DNA of 19,486 nt from Anaerolineae bacterium (GCA_030620125.1 JAUXFI010000009.1:1-19486), one strand, 5' to 3'. Positions 1 to 7,557 are shown, counted from the stretch's first letter. Notes: generated from the sequence alone by a model not told the origin. Program-made: numbers and translations.

Positions 1-41
1 CTGCTCGCGTGTTCTCAGCGCCGGTCTACACCGACAGTCTG

Positions 42-1061
42 TTACCCAGGAGATGGAGATGGAGTGGGCCGCGGTTCGTTGGTTGGCGACGGTGGCGGTT
101 CGGTGGTTGGCGACGGTGGCGGTTCGGTGGTTGGCGGCGGTGGCGGTTCGGTGGTTGGCGGCGGTGGTGGTGGTGGTGGTTGCGGGGGATTCGGGTGAGA
201 TGGCGCCGGTGTATTGGTCGGTGTCGGCAGAGTTGGCGCCGGAGTAGGGGTGCGGGTCACAATCACGACCCTGCGTATAGGCGTAGGCGTGAGCGTGAGC
301 GTGGGCGTAAAGGTGGGGGATGGGGATGGCGATGGCGTAGGCATCGTCGTCTCCGTCGGCTCAACCCTCAACGGGGTAGGGCTCGGTGACGGGGTAAGAG
401 CAGAGGGGGTGGTCATCGCTCTGGGATCACAGTACTCGGAGACCTCTGGCTCTTCTCCCGGCACTGCGTACATCTCCCAACATGTGAGCAGCGTCAGCGT
501 CTCCGTCTCCAATTCACAGGTCACGGCCCCTTCTTCGACCGCCAGATGTGTCATCTCGTCGCTGACTTCCAGCCTGAAGCGCGAGGGAATGCTCAAAAGT
601 GTCACCAGGCAAACGGGCAACACGAACTCGTAAGACGGCTTCTGGGCTTCAAATAGGAGACTGCCCTCCTGTAGCGTCACTTGCAGACGGGGAAAGACGC
701 GCAGGTTCTTTACCTCCATCGCGGCCTCGGGCGCTAGTTCCAGCGTGCTGCCATCACCCAGGCAGAATTCGGCCCCTGCTTCTGTATCTGCCACGATCTG
801 CGCACTGTCCTTGATGCTGATCCCTCCCTCCATTGCTGTCCACTCGGATGATCCCTGCCACTGCAACTGTGCCTTCCCTCCGCAGAGGCGCAACTGCAGA
901 TAGGGTGGCGTAAACTCCTCGGTCGCCGTGGGAGGGCTTTGGCAGGCAGCGAAAAGACCCACGAGCACAGCCAGCAGCAAGAGCGCTGCTTTTCTGTGTG
1001 CGCTGAACCCTTTGGTGGGTGTCCAGTGTCCGGGATTTCCTGGCACGTTCCTGGTGGACAT
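42..1061 (-). CDS. FecR-like lipoprotein with a proline/threonine-rich C-terminal stalk
   Basis: The 339-residue protein starts with a basic N-terminus, a hydrophobic stretch (about residues 24-38) and Cys40 in the context LFAAC, a lipobox-like site, so it is probably a diacylated lipoprotein anchored outside the membrane. The middle (about 50-210) resembles a FecR-type beta domain: alternating strands with phrases such as DGSTLELAPEA, LQVTLQEGSLLF and HLAVEEGAVTCE. This assignment is by pattern only. From about residue 215 the sequence is low-complexity TPTPSPSP and PPPTTEPPP, a likely extended wall-spanning or surface stalk, ending in 24-bp tandem repeats. The ATG at 1061 is preceded by AAGGA at a suitable distance, and a good promoter lies just upstream. 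It is monocistronic and divergent from the Fe-S operon. No sigma factor gene is adjacent, so classical FecR anti-sigma signalling is not supported. The ligand is unknown. Confidence 0.75.
   Translation of the reverse strand: MSTRNVPGNPGHWTPTKGFSAHRKAALLLLAVLVGLFAACQSPPTATEEFTPPYLQLRLCGGKAQLQWQGSSEWTAMEGGISIKDSAQIVADTEAGAEFCLGDGSTLELAPEAAMEVKNLRVFPRLQVTLQEGSLLFEAQKPSYEFVLPVCLVTLLSIPSRFRLEVSDEMTHLAVEEGAVTCELETETLTLLTCWEMYAVPGEEPEVSEYCDPRAMTTPSALTPSPSPTPLRVEPTETTMPTPSPSPSPTFTPTLTLTPTPIRRVVIVTRTPTPAPTLPTPTNTPAPSHPNPPQPPPPPPPPTTEPPPPPTTEPPPSPTTEPPPSPTNEPRPTPSPSPG
73..168. repeat. 24-bp tandem repeat, four units, within the lipoprotein gene
   Basis: Four consecutive 24-bp units (73-96, 97-120, 121-144, 145-168) are nearly identical, differing at only one or two positions each. 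They are followed by a GGT triplet run to about 180. Because 24 is a multiple of three, the array stays in frame and encodes eight-residue PPTTEPPP/PSPTTEPP units at the C-terminus of the lipoprotein on the minus strand. Such arrays usually vary in copy number between strains through slippage. Confidence 0.9.
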
Positions 1062-1137
1062 GATCCTTGTCCTTGTGCGGACGCACGCTGCCCCTATGTT
1101 TCTCGCCGCCGAGAGGCGAGGTGGGTGAAGGATTTAT

Positions 1138-1165
1138 ATTATACCCTTGACGCGCTACATGGCAA
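1138..1165 (-). promoter_or_regulatory. Sigma70-type promoter for the FecR-like lipoprotein gene
   Basis: On the minus strand, TTGCCA (1165-1160) is separated by 16 bp from a perfect TATAAT (1143-1138). The start of transcription would be near 1131, giving a leader of about 70 nt before the ATG at 1061. It is arranged back-to-back with the promoter for the sufC-like gene. Confidence 0.7.
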
Positions 1166-1178
1166 CCCCAAAACGAGC

Positions 1179-1207
1179 TTGCGTTGTTCAGATGAAGGGG
1201 GTATACT
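1179..1207 (+). promoter_or_regulatory. Probable promoter of the two-gene Fe-S assembly operon
   Basis: TTGCGT (1179-1184) and TATACT (1202-1207) are separated by 17 bp. Transcription would start near 1214, about 68 nt before the ATG at 1282. I see no clear Rrf2/IscR-type operator next to it. Each hexamer deviates from consensus, so this is moderate evidence. Confidence 0.5.
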
Positions 1208-1281
1208 TGGTGCGCTTTTCAGAGTATGGAGTGATTCGGAGTCTGCTGATCCGAGATGGGCAGATTACGGGTGGAGGTGAG

Positions 1282-2073
1282 ATGAACGACAACGTGCTGT
1301 TGAAAGTGGAAGACGTGTGGGTGCAGCGGCCTGGCGCAGAGGTGCTGCGCGGGGTCAATCTGACTGTCCATTGTAATGAGGTGCACGTTCTGCTGGGGCT
1401 CAACGGTTCGGGAAAGACCAGCCTGGCGTTCACGTTGATGGGTACTAGCGGGTACAAGCCAGAGCGAGGCCGCATCATTTTGGACGGACGGGACATTACC
1501 GCTCTCTCAGTGACCGAGCGCGCACAGCTAGGGCTGACACTGGCCTGGCAAGAGCCAGCTCGCTTCGAGGGGTTGCCTGTGGCCGACTACCTGGCGTTGG
1601 GAATGAAGAGTCCGTCGCGGGAGCGGGTCGAGGAGGCGTTGTAGGCGGTAGCACTCTCGCCGCTGGCCTATCTGGGTCGCACGGTCAACGCCGCCCTCTC
1701 CGGCGGGGAGCGAAAGCGGATCGAGTTGGCGGCGGTCTACGCGATGCAGCCCCGCCTGGCGGTGCTCGACGAGCCTGACTCGGGGATTGACGTGCTGTGC
1801 ATGAGGGACATCATGGCGTTGATGCGCCGGATGGCGGACGAGGGCACGTCCGTTCTCATGATCACGCACCGCGACGAGATGGCCGCTGTGGCCGATACTG
1901 CCTCGCTGATGTGTGGCGGCACAATCGTCCAGACCGGCGCTCCGGCCGAGATGCGCGACTACTTTGCGCAGCGCTGCCGGCCGCACGGCAACCTGCTGGG
2001 CAATCAGCCCTGGGGAGCGGAGGCTGGCGGTACCTACCAGCGTGTAGTGGCAGAGGGGGTATGCGATGAGTAG
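1282..2073 (+). pseudogene. sufC: SufC/SmsC-like Fe-S assembly ATPase, interrupted by an in-frame TAG
   Basis: This is an ABC-type ATPase that would energise Fe-S cluster assembly on the SufB/D-like scaffold encoded next. Read through position 1642-1644 it makes about 263 residues, normal for SufC. It has Walker A GLNGSGKT (39-46), Q-loop Gln90, signature LSGGERKR (139-146), Walker B LAVLDEPDSG (159-168) and H-loop ITH near 196. Codon 121 is TAG, between the Q-loop half and the signature half, and both halves are in the same frame. The second half (from 1645) has no good start before the signature motif. The ATG at 1282 follows GGAGGTGAG. The gene overlaps the next one by 8 bp. The alternatives are a true nonsense mutation, an assembly or sequencing error, or suppression. 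The coding quality of both halves is intact, so decay, if real, is recent. Confidence 0.85.
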
Positions 2074-3064
2074 CCATCCCACTGCCCAGACCAAATCCTC
2101 TGCCCTGCAGCAGCACGACCCGGCCTGGGCCCGCGAGTTCGAGGCCATCCTGAAAGCATACGAGCAGGCTGGCGGCAGGCCGGACGTCCTGCAGACGCCA
2201 CGAGTCGCCAGCGCCGTCATCAGCGGCAACCAGGTGCTGGCGGTCAACCTGGTTGAGGGTGTGGACATTGAGGCAGAGGAACTGGAAAGCGGTGTGCGCG
2301 CTCGTATCACCGTTGCGCCGGGCACGAAGGTGGATTACCCGGTGCATCTGTGCTTCGGGATGACTTCCGAGGAGGGTCTGCAAGAAATACTGTCCGAGTT
2401 CGAGATCGGGGAAGGGGCAAAAGTTGGCTTCCTGGCTCACTGTACCTTTCCAAACGCAGTGAATCTCGAGCACATTATGGACGCGCACATTCACATCGGG
2501 CCGGGCGCGACGATGCGTTACAACGAGAGCCACTATCACGGTCCCCACGGTGGCATCAAGGTGCTGCCTACCACGCACGCGCAGGTGGACGAGGGGGGCT
2601 GGCTGGAGTCCGAGTTCAGCCTGGTACACGGGCGGGTGGGACGCCTGGAGATCCAGTTCGAGGTGGACGTGGCCGCCGGCGGGACGGTCGAGTTGACCAC
2701 CAAAGCCTACGGGTTCGCCGAGGACGAGATCAAGGTGGACGAGGTGGTGCGTCTCAACGGCGAGGGAGCGCGTGGTTTGACCAAGACGAGGGTAGCGGTG
2801 CGCGACCGGGCCACCAGCGAGATCTACACCACGGCAGAGGGGAACGCGCCCGGTGCAGTAGGGCACATGGACTGCACAGAGGTCGTGCGCGGGGACGCAG
2901 TGGCGCGCAACGTGCCAGTCGTCGTCGTGCGCAACGATCAGGCGCGGGTGACTCACGAGGCAGCGATCGGCAGTGTCAGCAGGAAGGAGTTGGAGACACT
3001 GATGGCACGCGGGCTGGACGAGGATGATGCTGTGGATATTATCATTCGGGGAATGTTGGGCTAG
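2066..3064 (+). CDS. SufB/SufD-like Fe-S cluster assembly scaffold
   Basis: The 332-residue protein matches the SufBD core: a beta-helical body with glycine-rich phrases (HIHIGPGATMRYNESHYHGPHGG around 152-174) and the family's C-terminal hallmark THEAAIGSVSRKELETLMARGL followed by DDAVDIIIRGML. In this family that region carries the His/Glu residues near the cluster assembly site; here they are about His297-Glu298, with Cys270 upstream. It is shorter than E. coli SufB (about 495) and is the only SufB/D paralogue in the window. The start at 2066 has AGAGGGGG upstream and overlaps the sufC stop by 8 bp, so translation is probably coupled. No cysteine desulfurase (SufS) or SufE/U follows. The pairing fits the minimal SmsC-SmsB type of SUF system described in archaea and some anaerobic bacteria. 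Confidence 0.88.
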   Translation: MSSHPTAQTKSSALQQHDPAWAREFEAILKAYEQAGGRPDVLQTPRVASAVISGNQVLAVNLVEGVDIEAEELESGVRARITVAPGTKVDYPVHLCFGMTSEEGLQEILSEFEIGEGAKVGFLAHCTFPNAVNLEHIMDAHIHIGPGATMRYNESHYHGPHGGIKVLPTTHAQVDEGGWLESEFSLVHGRVGRLEIQFEVDVAAGGTVELTTKAYGFAEDEIKVDEVVRLNGEGARGLTKTRVAVRDRATSEIYTTAEGNAPGAVGHMDCTEVVRGDAVARNVPVVVVRNDQARVTHEAAIGSVSRKELETLMARGLDEDDAVDIIIRGMLG

Positions 3065-3079
3065 TTGGTTGAGGGAAGG

Positions 3080-3107
3080 TTGCCAACTCGCTGATTTGTG
3101 GCATAAT
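3080..3107 (+). promoter_or_regulatory. Probable promoter for the thioredoxin/CcdA fusion gene
   Basis: TTGCCA (3080-3085) and CATAAT (3102-3107) are 16 bp apart, placing transcription start near 3114, about 40 nt before the coding region. A 6-bp inverted repeat (AGTTGG at 3064-3069, CCAACT at 3083-3088) overlaps the -35 box but has no T-run, so it is not a convincing terminator for the Fe-S operon. Confidence 0.55.
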
Positions 3108-3151
3108 ACCTCGCTGCGCAAGAATGACTGAGCACTGACAAACAGAGGATA

Positions 3152-4756
3152 ATGGATCACATGCGATTGAGATGCTGGTCGTGGACAAGCACGCTACTTT
3201 TGGCGTTGGCTCTCATGTGGGGGACAAGCGTGGCCCTGGCTGAGGGAGGGCCGGTCGTGCGGATGGTCTATTTTACGTCCGCCGAGTGTCCCCACTGTGC
3301 TACTGTCGTCAACGAGGTATTGACCCCGCTGCAAGCCGAATACGGCGACCAGATGCAGATCAAGGTGGTCGAAATCTCCGAGCCGGCCAATTACGAGATC
3401 TTTATCCGCGCCGAGGAGGTCTTCGACGTGCCCCCGGAAGAGCGTTGGCCGCTGCCGACGCTGGTCATTGACGGGCAGGCACTCACCGGCGAGGATGCCA
3501 TCCGCGGGCAGCTACCCTGCCTGCTCGACACCTGCCTGGGGGCGGGTGGCACCTCCTGGCCCGACATCCCCGGCCTGGAGGAAATCGCGGTTGAAGGTGA
3601 AGCGGGGCCAGGGCCAGGCATTGGCCCGGGGATGGGAGAGTTGGAGCCTTGCGGTCCAGAGGAGGCAGTGGCTTGTGAGGCCCCCCCATCAATCTGGGCA
3701 GCTTACTTTTACGACGTAGGTTGCCAGGAGTGCAGCCGTGCCGAGTACGACGCACGGTACGTGCAAAGCAAGTACCCACAGTTGCTGATCAAGGAATACA
3801 ACGTTCAGGACGACGCTGCCTTGGCGGAATGGCTGGGCGCTCGCGCAGGTGTCCCAGAGAGGCAGCGCCTGGCGACCCCGGCGTTTTTCGTTGGCGAGGA
3901 CTATTTGATCGGTACCGACATCACGGCCGAGGAGTTGCTAGTGTTGGCCGAAAAGTACGCGCACACCGGCGCGGAGCAGGTCTGGGCTGACTTTGACCCC
4001 AAGGAGGCCGAGCAGAGCATCATTGAACGCTTCGAGTCCTTCGGCGTCCTCACCGTCGTCTTCGCCGGCCTGGTGGATGGCCTCAATCCCTGTGCCTTCG
4101 CCACGCTGGTCTTTTTCGTCTCCTATCTGACGTTGAGCGGGCGCAAGGGGCAAGAAATCCTGATCGTGGGCGCGGCCTTCACCTGCGGCGTGTTCCTGGC
4201 CTACCTGGTGGTGGGATTGGGTTTCTACAAGGTGCTCGATCTGTTGGGTGACTTGCTGACGAGGTTGGGACACTGGGTGTATGGATTGACTGCTCTCTTG
4301 TGCGCCGGCCTGGCGGTGTTCAGTTTCCTGGACTTTTTCAGGGCGCGGCAGGGCGAGATCGGCGATATGACGCTAAACCTACCTCATGGGCTGCGCATGC
4401 GCATCAACGCGGTCATCCGCAAGGGGCGCGGATCGCAGGCCTTCGTCGTGGGGGCTTTCGTCACCGGCGTGGTGGTCTCGTTCCTGGAACTGGCCTGCAC
4501 GGGCCAGGTCTACCTGCCGACCATCATTTTCGTGATGAGCCAACCCGAGATGCGGGTGCGCGCGTTTCTCTTTCTCGTGCTCTATAACCTGATCTTTATC
4601 CTGCCATTGGTGGTGGTCTTTATTATGGCCTATTACGGCACCGGCTCGAAGCAGTTGACCCGCTTCCTCCAGCAGCAGGCAGCGACAGTCAAACTGGGAA
4701 TGGCGCTACTCTTCGCCGCACTGGCAGTCTGGCTAACTGTCGCCGTGGTGGTATAG
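3152..4756 (+). CDS. Secreted double-thioredoxin domain fused to a CcdA/DsbD-like membrane domain
   Basis: This 534-residue protein begins with a signal peptide (about 1-30, ending SVALA). A first thioredoxin/glutaredoxin-like domain has motif CPHC (46-49) in the context YFTSAECPHC. A second has CQEC (191-194) in YFYDVGCQEC and a cis-Pro segment ATPAFFVG (241-248). From about residue 295 it has around six membrane segments typical of CcdA/DsbD, with LNPCAF (Cys314) and ACTGQVYLP (Cys449) as the likely membrane redox pair. The probable role is to pass reducing equivalents from the cytoplasm to extracytoplasmic thiols; the direction is not proven from sequence. A Gly/Pro-rich linker (about 150-165) separates the two soluble domains. 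ATG 3152 and ATG 3161 are both possible starts behind AGAGG. Duplicated extracytoplasmic domains ahead of the membrane part differ from E. coli DsbD, where a thioredoxin domain is C-terminal. Confidence 0.85.
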   Translation: MDHMRLRCWSWTSTLLLALALMWGTSVALAEGGPVVRMVYFTSAECPHCATVVNEVLTPLQAEYGDQMQIKVVEISEPANYEIFIRAEEVFDVPPEERWPLPTLVIDGQALTGEDAIRGQLPCLLDTCLGAGGTSWPDIPGLEEIAVEGEAGPGPGIGPGMGELEPCGPEEAVACEAPPSIWAAYFYDVGCQECSRAEYDARYVQSKYPQLLIKEYNVQDDAALAEWLGARAGVPERQRLATPAFFVGEDYLIGTDITAEELLVLAEKYAHTGAEQVWADFDPKEAEQSIIERFESFGVLTVVFAGLVDGLNPCAFATLVFFVSYLTLSGRKGQEILIVGAAFTCGVFLAYLVVGLGFYKVLDLLGDLLTRLGHWVYGLTALLCAGLAVFSFLDFFRARQGEIGDMTLNLPHGLRMRINAVIRKGRGSQAFVVGAFVTGVVVSFLELACTGQVYLPTIIFVMSQPEMRVRAFLFLVLYNLIFILPLVVVFIMAYYGTGSKQLTRFLQQQAATVKLGMALLFAALAVWLTVAVVV

Positions 4757-4759
4757 TGT

Positions 4760-4794
4760 TGGATACTGGAAACTGGATGCTTGATGGCTGATGT
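4760..4794 (+). repeat. Heptamer tandem array A (TGGATRC family), five units
   Basis: Five 7-bp units run from 4760: TGGATAC, TGGAAAC, TGGATGC, TTGATGG, CTGATGT. The array begins just after the stop codon of the CcdA-like gene and includes the start codon of trmO (TTG 4781/ATG 4784). The same unit recurs at 10478-10512 and 12837-12864 on the minus strand. Confidence 0.75.
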
Positions 4795-5236
4795 AGACGC
4801 TCAGTTCACTGTCCAGCCCATCGGTGTCATACACACCCCCTTCACCAGCCGCTCCGAGATGCCGATCCAGGCAGCCCGCTCTGAAGCCGTTGGCCGCGTG
4901 GAGGTCTATCCCGAATACGCTCCCGGCCTGCAGCACCTGGGTGGCTTTTCTCACATCATCCTCGTCTACTGGTTCCATTGCGCCTGCGACTTTTCGCTCA
5001 CCGTACGGCCTTTCCTGGATGACCAGCCCCACGGTCTGTTCGCCACCCGCTACCCAGCCCGTCCCAATCCAATCGGCCTCTCGGTGGTGGAGTTGGTAAC
5101 GATTGACGGCCGCATACTCCACGTGCAGGGTGTAGACGTGCTCGACGGCACCCCGCTGCTGGACATCAAGCCTTTCGTACCGGCGTTCGATCACCGGGAA
5201 GGAGCTCACGTGGGGTGGCTGACCGGGCGGGTGTAA
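4784..5236 (+). CDS. trmO: tRNA (N6-threonylcarbamoyladenosine37-N6)-methyltransferase, TrmO/TsaA family
   Basis: The 150-residue protein is a TsaA/YaeB (UPF0066) domain: IGVIHTPF at 13-20, the HLGGFSHIILVYWFH segment (51-65) and ARPNPIGLS (92-100), the family signature that contributes to S-adenosylmethionine binding. E. coli TrmO methylates t6A37 of tRNA-Thr. This protein matches only the catalytic domain, shorter than the 235-residue E. coli enzyme, and some family members of this size act in other pathways, so the substrate is inferred. ATG 4784 is preferred, although TTG 4781 directly precedes it in frame. Neither has a clear ribosome binding site, because the region is occupied by heptamer repeats. 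It lies 27 bp downstream of the thioredoxin fusion gene and is probably co-transcribed with it. Confidence 0.85.
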   Translation: MADVDAQFTVQPIGVIHTPFTSRSEMPIQAARSEAVGRVEVYPEYAPGLQHLGGFSHIILVYWFHCACDFSLTVRPFLDDQPHGLFATRYPARPNPIGLSVVELVTIDGRILHVQGVDVLDGTPLLDIKPFVPAFDHREGAHVGWLTGRV

Positions 5237-5266
5237 ATCCGTAGAGGCGGCACGTAGCTCGGATAA

Positions 5267-7264
5267 TTAGGGCGGACAATTCGCCGCCGAGTACCACACC
5301 TTCTGCCACACGATCTCGTATCCTTCTGGACTCACATATCGGCCATAGTCGCCGGGGCAGCAGTTGTCTGGTACCGGCCAGGGGAGCGTCCCCGACGTGG
5401 TAAAGTAGGTTTCCACGCGCGGGAACCCTGAAAAGTCGTGATACGGCCCCGGCAGTTCACTCTCGGGGAATACCCAGCCATAAAAGTACCGCCATTCCTC
5501 ACTCGGGCCTCCTCCTCGACCCCATTCAATTCGCCCTCTCGCTCCAGATTCATCGCACCAAGCCAGTCCTGGCACCGACATCCACAGCGGTTCGGCCGGC
5601 GTTGGCGTGAACTCTGGCGTGGGAGTACCGGTGGGCGTCGCTGTCGGCCGCGGGGTCGGCGCCGGCCCCACGCGGCAGGTGATCTCTAGTTCTTCTCCAA
5701 TGGGGCTTCCCTGGCCATCCTGCAACTGCCACACGCTGGTGTATCTGTCGTAACCTGTCGGCGCTCGCAGGGCGATCTCGATCTCAGAGGTCTCCTCCGG
5801 TGCGAGTGGCTCAATCTCTGGCGCCTCCACGACTTGCAGTTCATCGCCGGATACAAAGACCAATTCAGCATCCTCCGGCCAGGCACACGTGCCCGTGTTC
5901 TCGACTTCCCAGAGCTTGACGAACTGCTGCCCCGGCCTCAGTACGCTGGGGCTGACCACGGGATCGCTGACGACCTCAAGGTCAAACTCACAGGCAGCTA
6001 TGGCGGCGGCAGTCAGGTCAGGAGTGGGAGTAGGAGTGGAGGTAGGGATGGGCGTAGATGAGGGACTGGGTGTGACACCTGTGGTCGCCTCGTAAGTGGC
6101 CATCCGGATGGCAAACTCGGTCTCCTCTACGTTGTATATAGCGGTCAGGTTGGGAGTAGGAGTAGATGTAGGCGTGCCGATCACGACTGGCGTGGGCGTT
6201 CCCACCTGCGAAAGCAGGGCAGCGAGCAGGCGGTCCGGTGTCCTGGTGACAACGAGAGCAACACAGCTAATCAGCATCAGAACTAGCACGACGGCCAGAA
6301 TTGCAATCCAGCGACGTGTTGGATGGACGGACTGGACTGTCGAAGGGGGTGATGTGGCCGGCAGGGCGACGACTGTCGCCCCAGGTGTCGCCGGTGTCAT
6401 CGCGATCTCTGGCGAGATGGGTTCGATGGGGTCGCCGGCCATAGCCCGTTCCAGATCGACGGCGAACTCTTTGGCAGTTTGATAACGGTTGTTGGGGTCC
6501 TTGGCCAGCGCGCGCGTGATCACCATCTCTATGCCTGGGGGCAGGTCAGGGTTGAGGGTCGTGGGAGGAATCAGTGGTTCGTTGATGTGCTTGAGAACGA
6601 TGGCCAACGGCGTGTCGGCGTCGAATGGGAGCTGGCCAGTAACCAGTTGATACAGAACGACGCCCAGTGAGTAGATGTCGGCTCGCTCATCCCCGGCCTG
6701 GCCCATTCCCTGTTCAGGGGCCATGCACGCGGGCGTTCCAACCATTGCACCGGTGGCCGTCAACGCAGTGGTATTCACAATCTTGGCGATGCCAAAGTCG
6801 GTGAGGATGACATGGTTATCCTGGGTGATTATGATGTTGGCAGGCTTGATGTCTCGATGCACCATCCCCTGCTGGTGGGCGTACTCCAAAGCGTTGGCGA
6901 CTGCGATGACGATGTCAACTGCCTCCTCCAGCGGCAGCGTCTGGCCTTTCTGGGCCATCTCCTGTAAACGCTCCTTCAGGCTAGGACCGTCAATGAACTC
7001 CATTACCATGTAGTAGACGTTGTCCTGTGCATCAAAGTCAAAATCATGCACCTGGACGATGTTGGGGTGACGAAACGTGGCGACGATCCTCGCTTCGCGC
7101 CGGAAGCGGGTCAGAAAATCCTCTTCGTTAGCCAGAAAGTGATGGAGTACCTTGACGGCTACGTAGCGGTCGAGGCCCGGCTGGTAGGCCTTGTAGACCT
7201 CGGCCATACCTCCGCTCCCCAGGTGTTCGGTGATCCTACACTTGCCCAGTGTCTTACCGATCAA
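5267..7264 (-). CDS. Membrane Ser/Thr protein kinase (PknB-like) with extracellular NBR1-type Ig domain
   Basis: This 665-residue protein has a complete Hanks-type kinase at 1-275: glycine loop GSGGMAEV (16-23), catalytic Lys38, Glu57 of helix C, HRDIKPAN (136-143), DFG (156-158), APE (182-184). One transmembrane helix follows (about 319-339). Outside is a TPTP-rich linker (355-415), an Ig-like domain (about 425-532, with the phrase WEVENTGTCAWP) resembling the NBR1 central Ig domain, another TP-rich spacer and a C-terminal region with several Cys and Trp residues that I cannot assign. No PASTA repeats are present. It probably senses an extracellular or wall signal and phosphorylates cytoplasmic proteins; targets are unknown. 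The start is TTG: AAAGGA (7277-7272) sits 7 bp upstream and the protein then begins MIGKTLGK as relatives do. It is convergent with trmO. Confidence 0.9.
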   Translation of the reverse strand: MIGKTLGKCRITEHLGSGGMAEVYKAYQPGLDRYVAVKVLHHFLANEEDFLTRFRREARIVATFRHPNIVQVHDFDFDAQDNVYYMVMEFIDGPSLKERLQEMAQKGQTLPLEEAVDIVIAVANALEYAHQQGMVHRDIKPANIIITQDNHVILTDFGIAKIVNTTALTATGAMVGTPACMAPEQGMGQAGDERADIYSLGVVLYQLVTGQLPFDADTPLAIVLKHINEPLIPPTTLNPDLPPGIEMVITRALAKDPNNRYQTAKEFAVDLERAMAGDPIEPISPEIAMTPATPGATVVALPATSPPSTVQSVHPTRRWIAILAVVLVLMLISCVALVVTRTPDRLLAALLSQVGTPTPVVIGTPTSTPTPNLTAIYNVEETEFAIRMATYEATTGVTPSPSSTPIPTSTPTPTPDLTAAAIAACEFDLEVVSDPVVSPSVLRPGQQFVKLWEVENTGTCAWPEDAELVFVSGDELQVVEAPEIEPLAPEETSEIEIALRAPTGYDRYTSVWQLQDGQGSPIGEELEITCRVGPAPTPRPTATPTGTPTPEFTPTPAEPLWMSVPGLAWCDESGARGRIEWGRGGGPSEEWRYFYGWVFPESELPGPYHDFSGFPRVETYFTTSGTLPWPVPDNCCPGDYGRYVSPEGYEIVWQKVWYSAANCPP

Positions 7265-7348
7265 CAGCCTATCCTTTGCACAGAGTACAGAGAGTGTTAG
7301 TGATCAAGACTAGCACTCTTTTGGTACACTAATCCATTCTATCTTACT

Positions 7349-7391
7349 ACGAAACTGCGCAGAGAGGATTGAGAAATGATTGCAGTTTCGT
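7349..7391. repeat. 10-bp perfect inverted repeat upstream of the kinase gene
   Basis: ACGAAACTGC (7349-7358) is mirrored by GCAGTTTCGT (7382-7391) around a 23-bp centre. It lies 85-127 bp upstream of the kinase start and has no T-run, so it is more like an operator or leader hairpin than a terminator. The rest of 7265-7518 holds no gene I can support, and I could not find a convincing promoter for the kinase. Confidence 0.5.
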
Positions 7392-7518
7392 TACGGTGAG
7401 GTTACAGCCTGGGATAACAGCCCGGTTTGAGCAAGGATGTGAATTGGGCCCAGTGATAGTCTCTCCCCATAGCTCCCTTCTGCCTCCCTGGGAGCGACGT
7501 GCCTTCAGGCAGGCAGTC

Positions 7519-7551
7519 AAAACGGCCCCTCAGGTATCTTTGAAGGGCCGT
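7519..7551 (-). terminator. Rho-independent terminator after tRNA-Gly
   Basis: On the minus strand ACGGCCC (7551-7545) pairs with GGGCCGT (7528-7522) across a 16-nt loop and is followed by TTTT (to 7519). It lies directly 3' of tRNA-Gly and defines a short monocistronic tRNA transcript. Confidence 0.8.
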
Positions 7552-7557
7552 CTGAGG

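Noticed and set aside
73..168. CRISPR-like direct repeats
   Set aside because: The 24-bp units are contiguous with no spacers and encode an in-frame PT-rich stalk; no cas gene is present.
9..389. Arg/Trp-rich open frame on the plus strand over the 24-bp repeats
   Set aside because: It is the antisense reading of the proline-rich stalk of the lipoprotein, and low-complexity repeats open every frame.
1147..1281. N-terminal extension of the sufC-like gene from ATG 1147 or earlier starts
   Set aside because: The added residues do not fit the ABC ATPase family, the promoter lies within this stretch, and GGAGGTGAG marks ATG 1282.
1642..1644. TAG as a pyrrolysine or reassigned codon
   Set aside because: Several neighbouring genes end with TAG at their proper family lengths, and SufC is not a pyrrolysine protein. 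No suppressor tRNA is seen in the window.
1862..3160. Long open frame of 432 codons on the minus strand across the sufC/sufB-like genes
   Set aside because: It is antisense to two genes with clear family motifs, has His/Gln/Arg-rich shadow composition and no recognisable domain or ribosome binding site.
5240..5275. Terminator between trmO and the kinase gene
   Set aside because: Only a short GGCG/CGCC pairing without a T-run is present in either direction.
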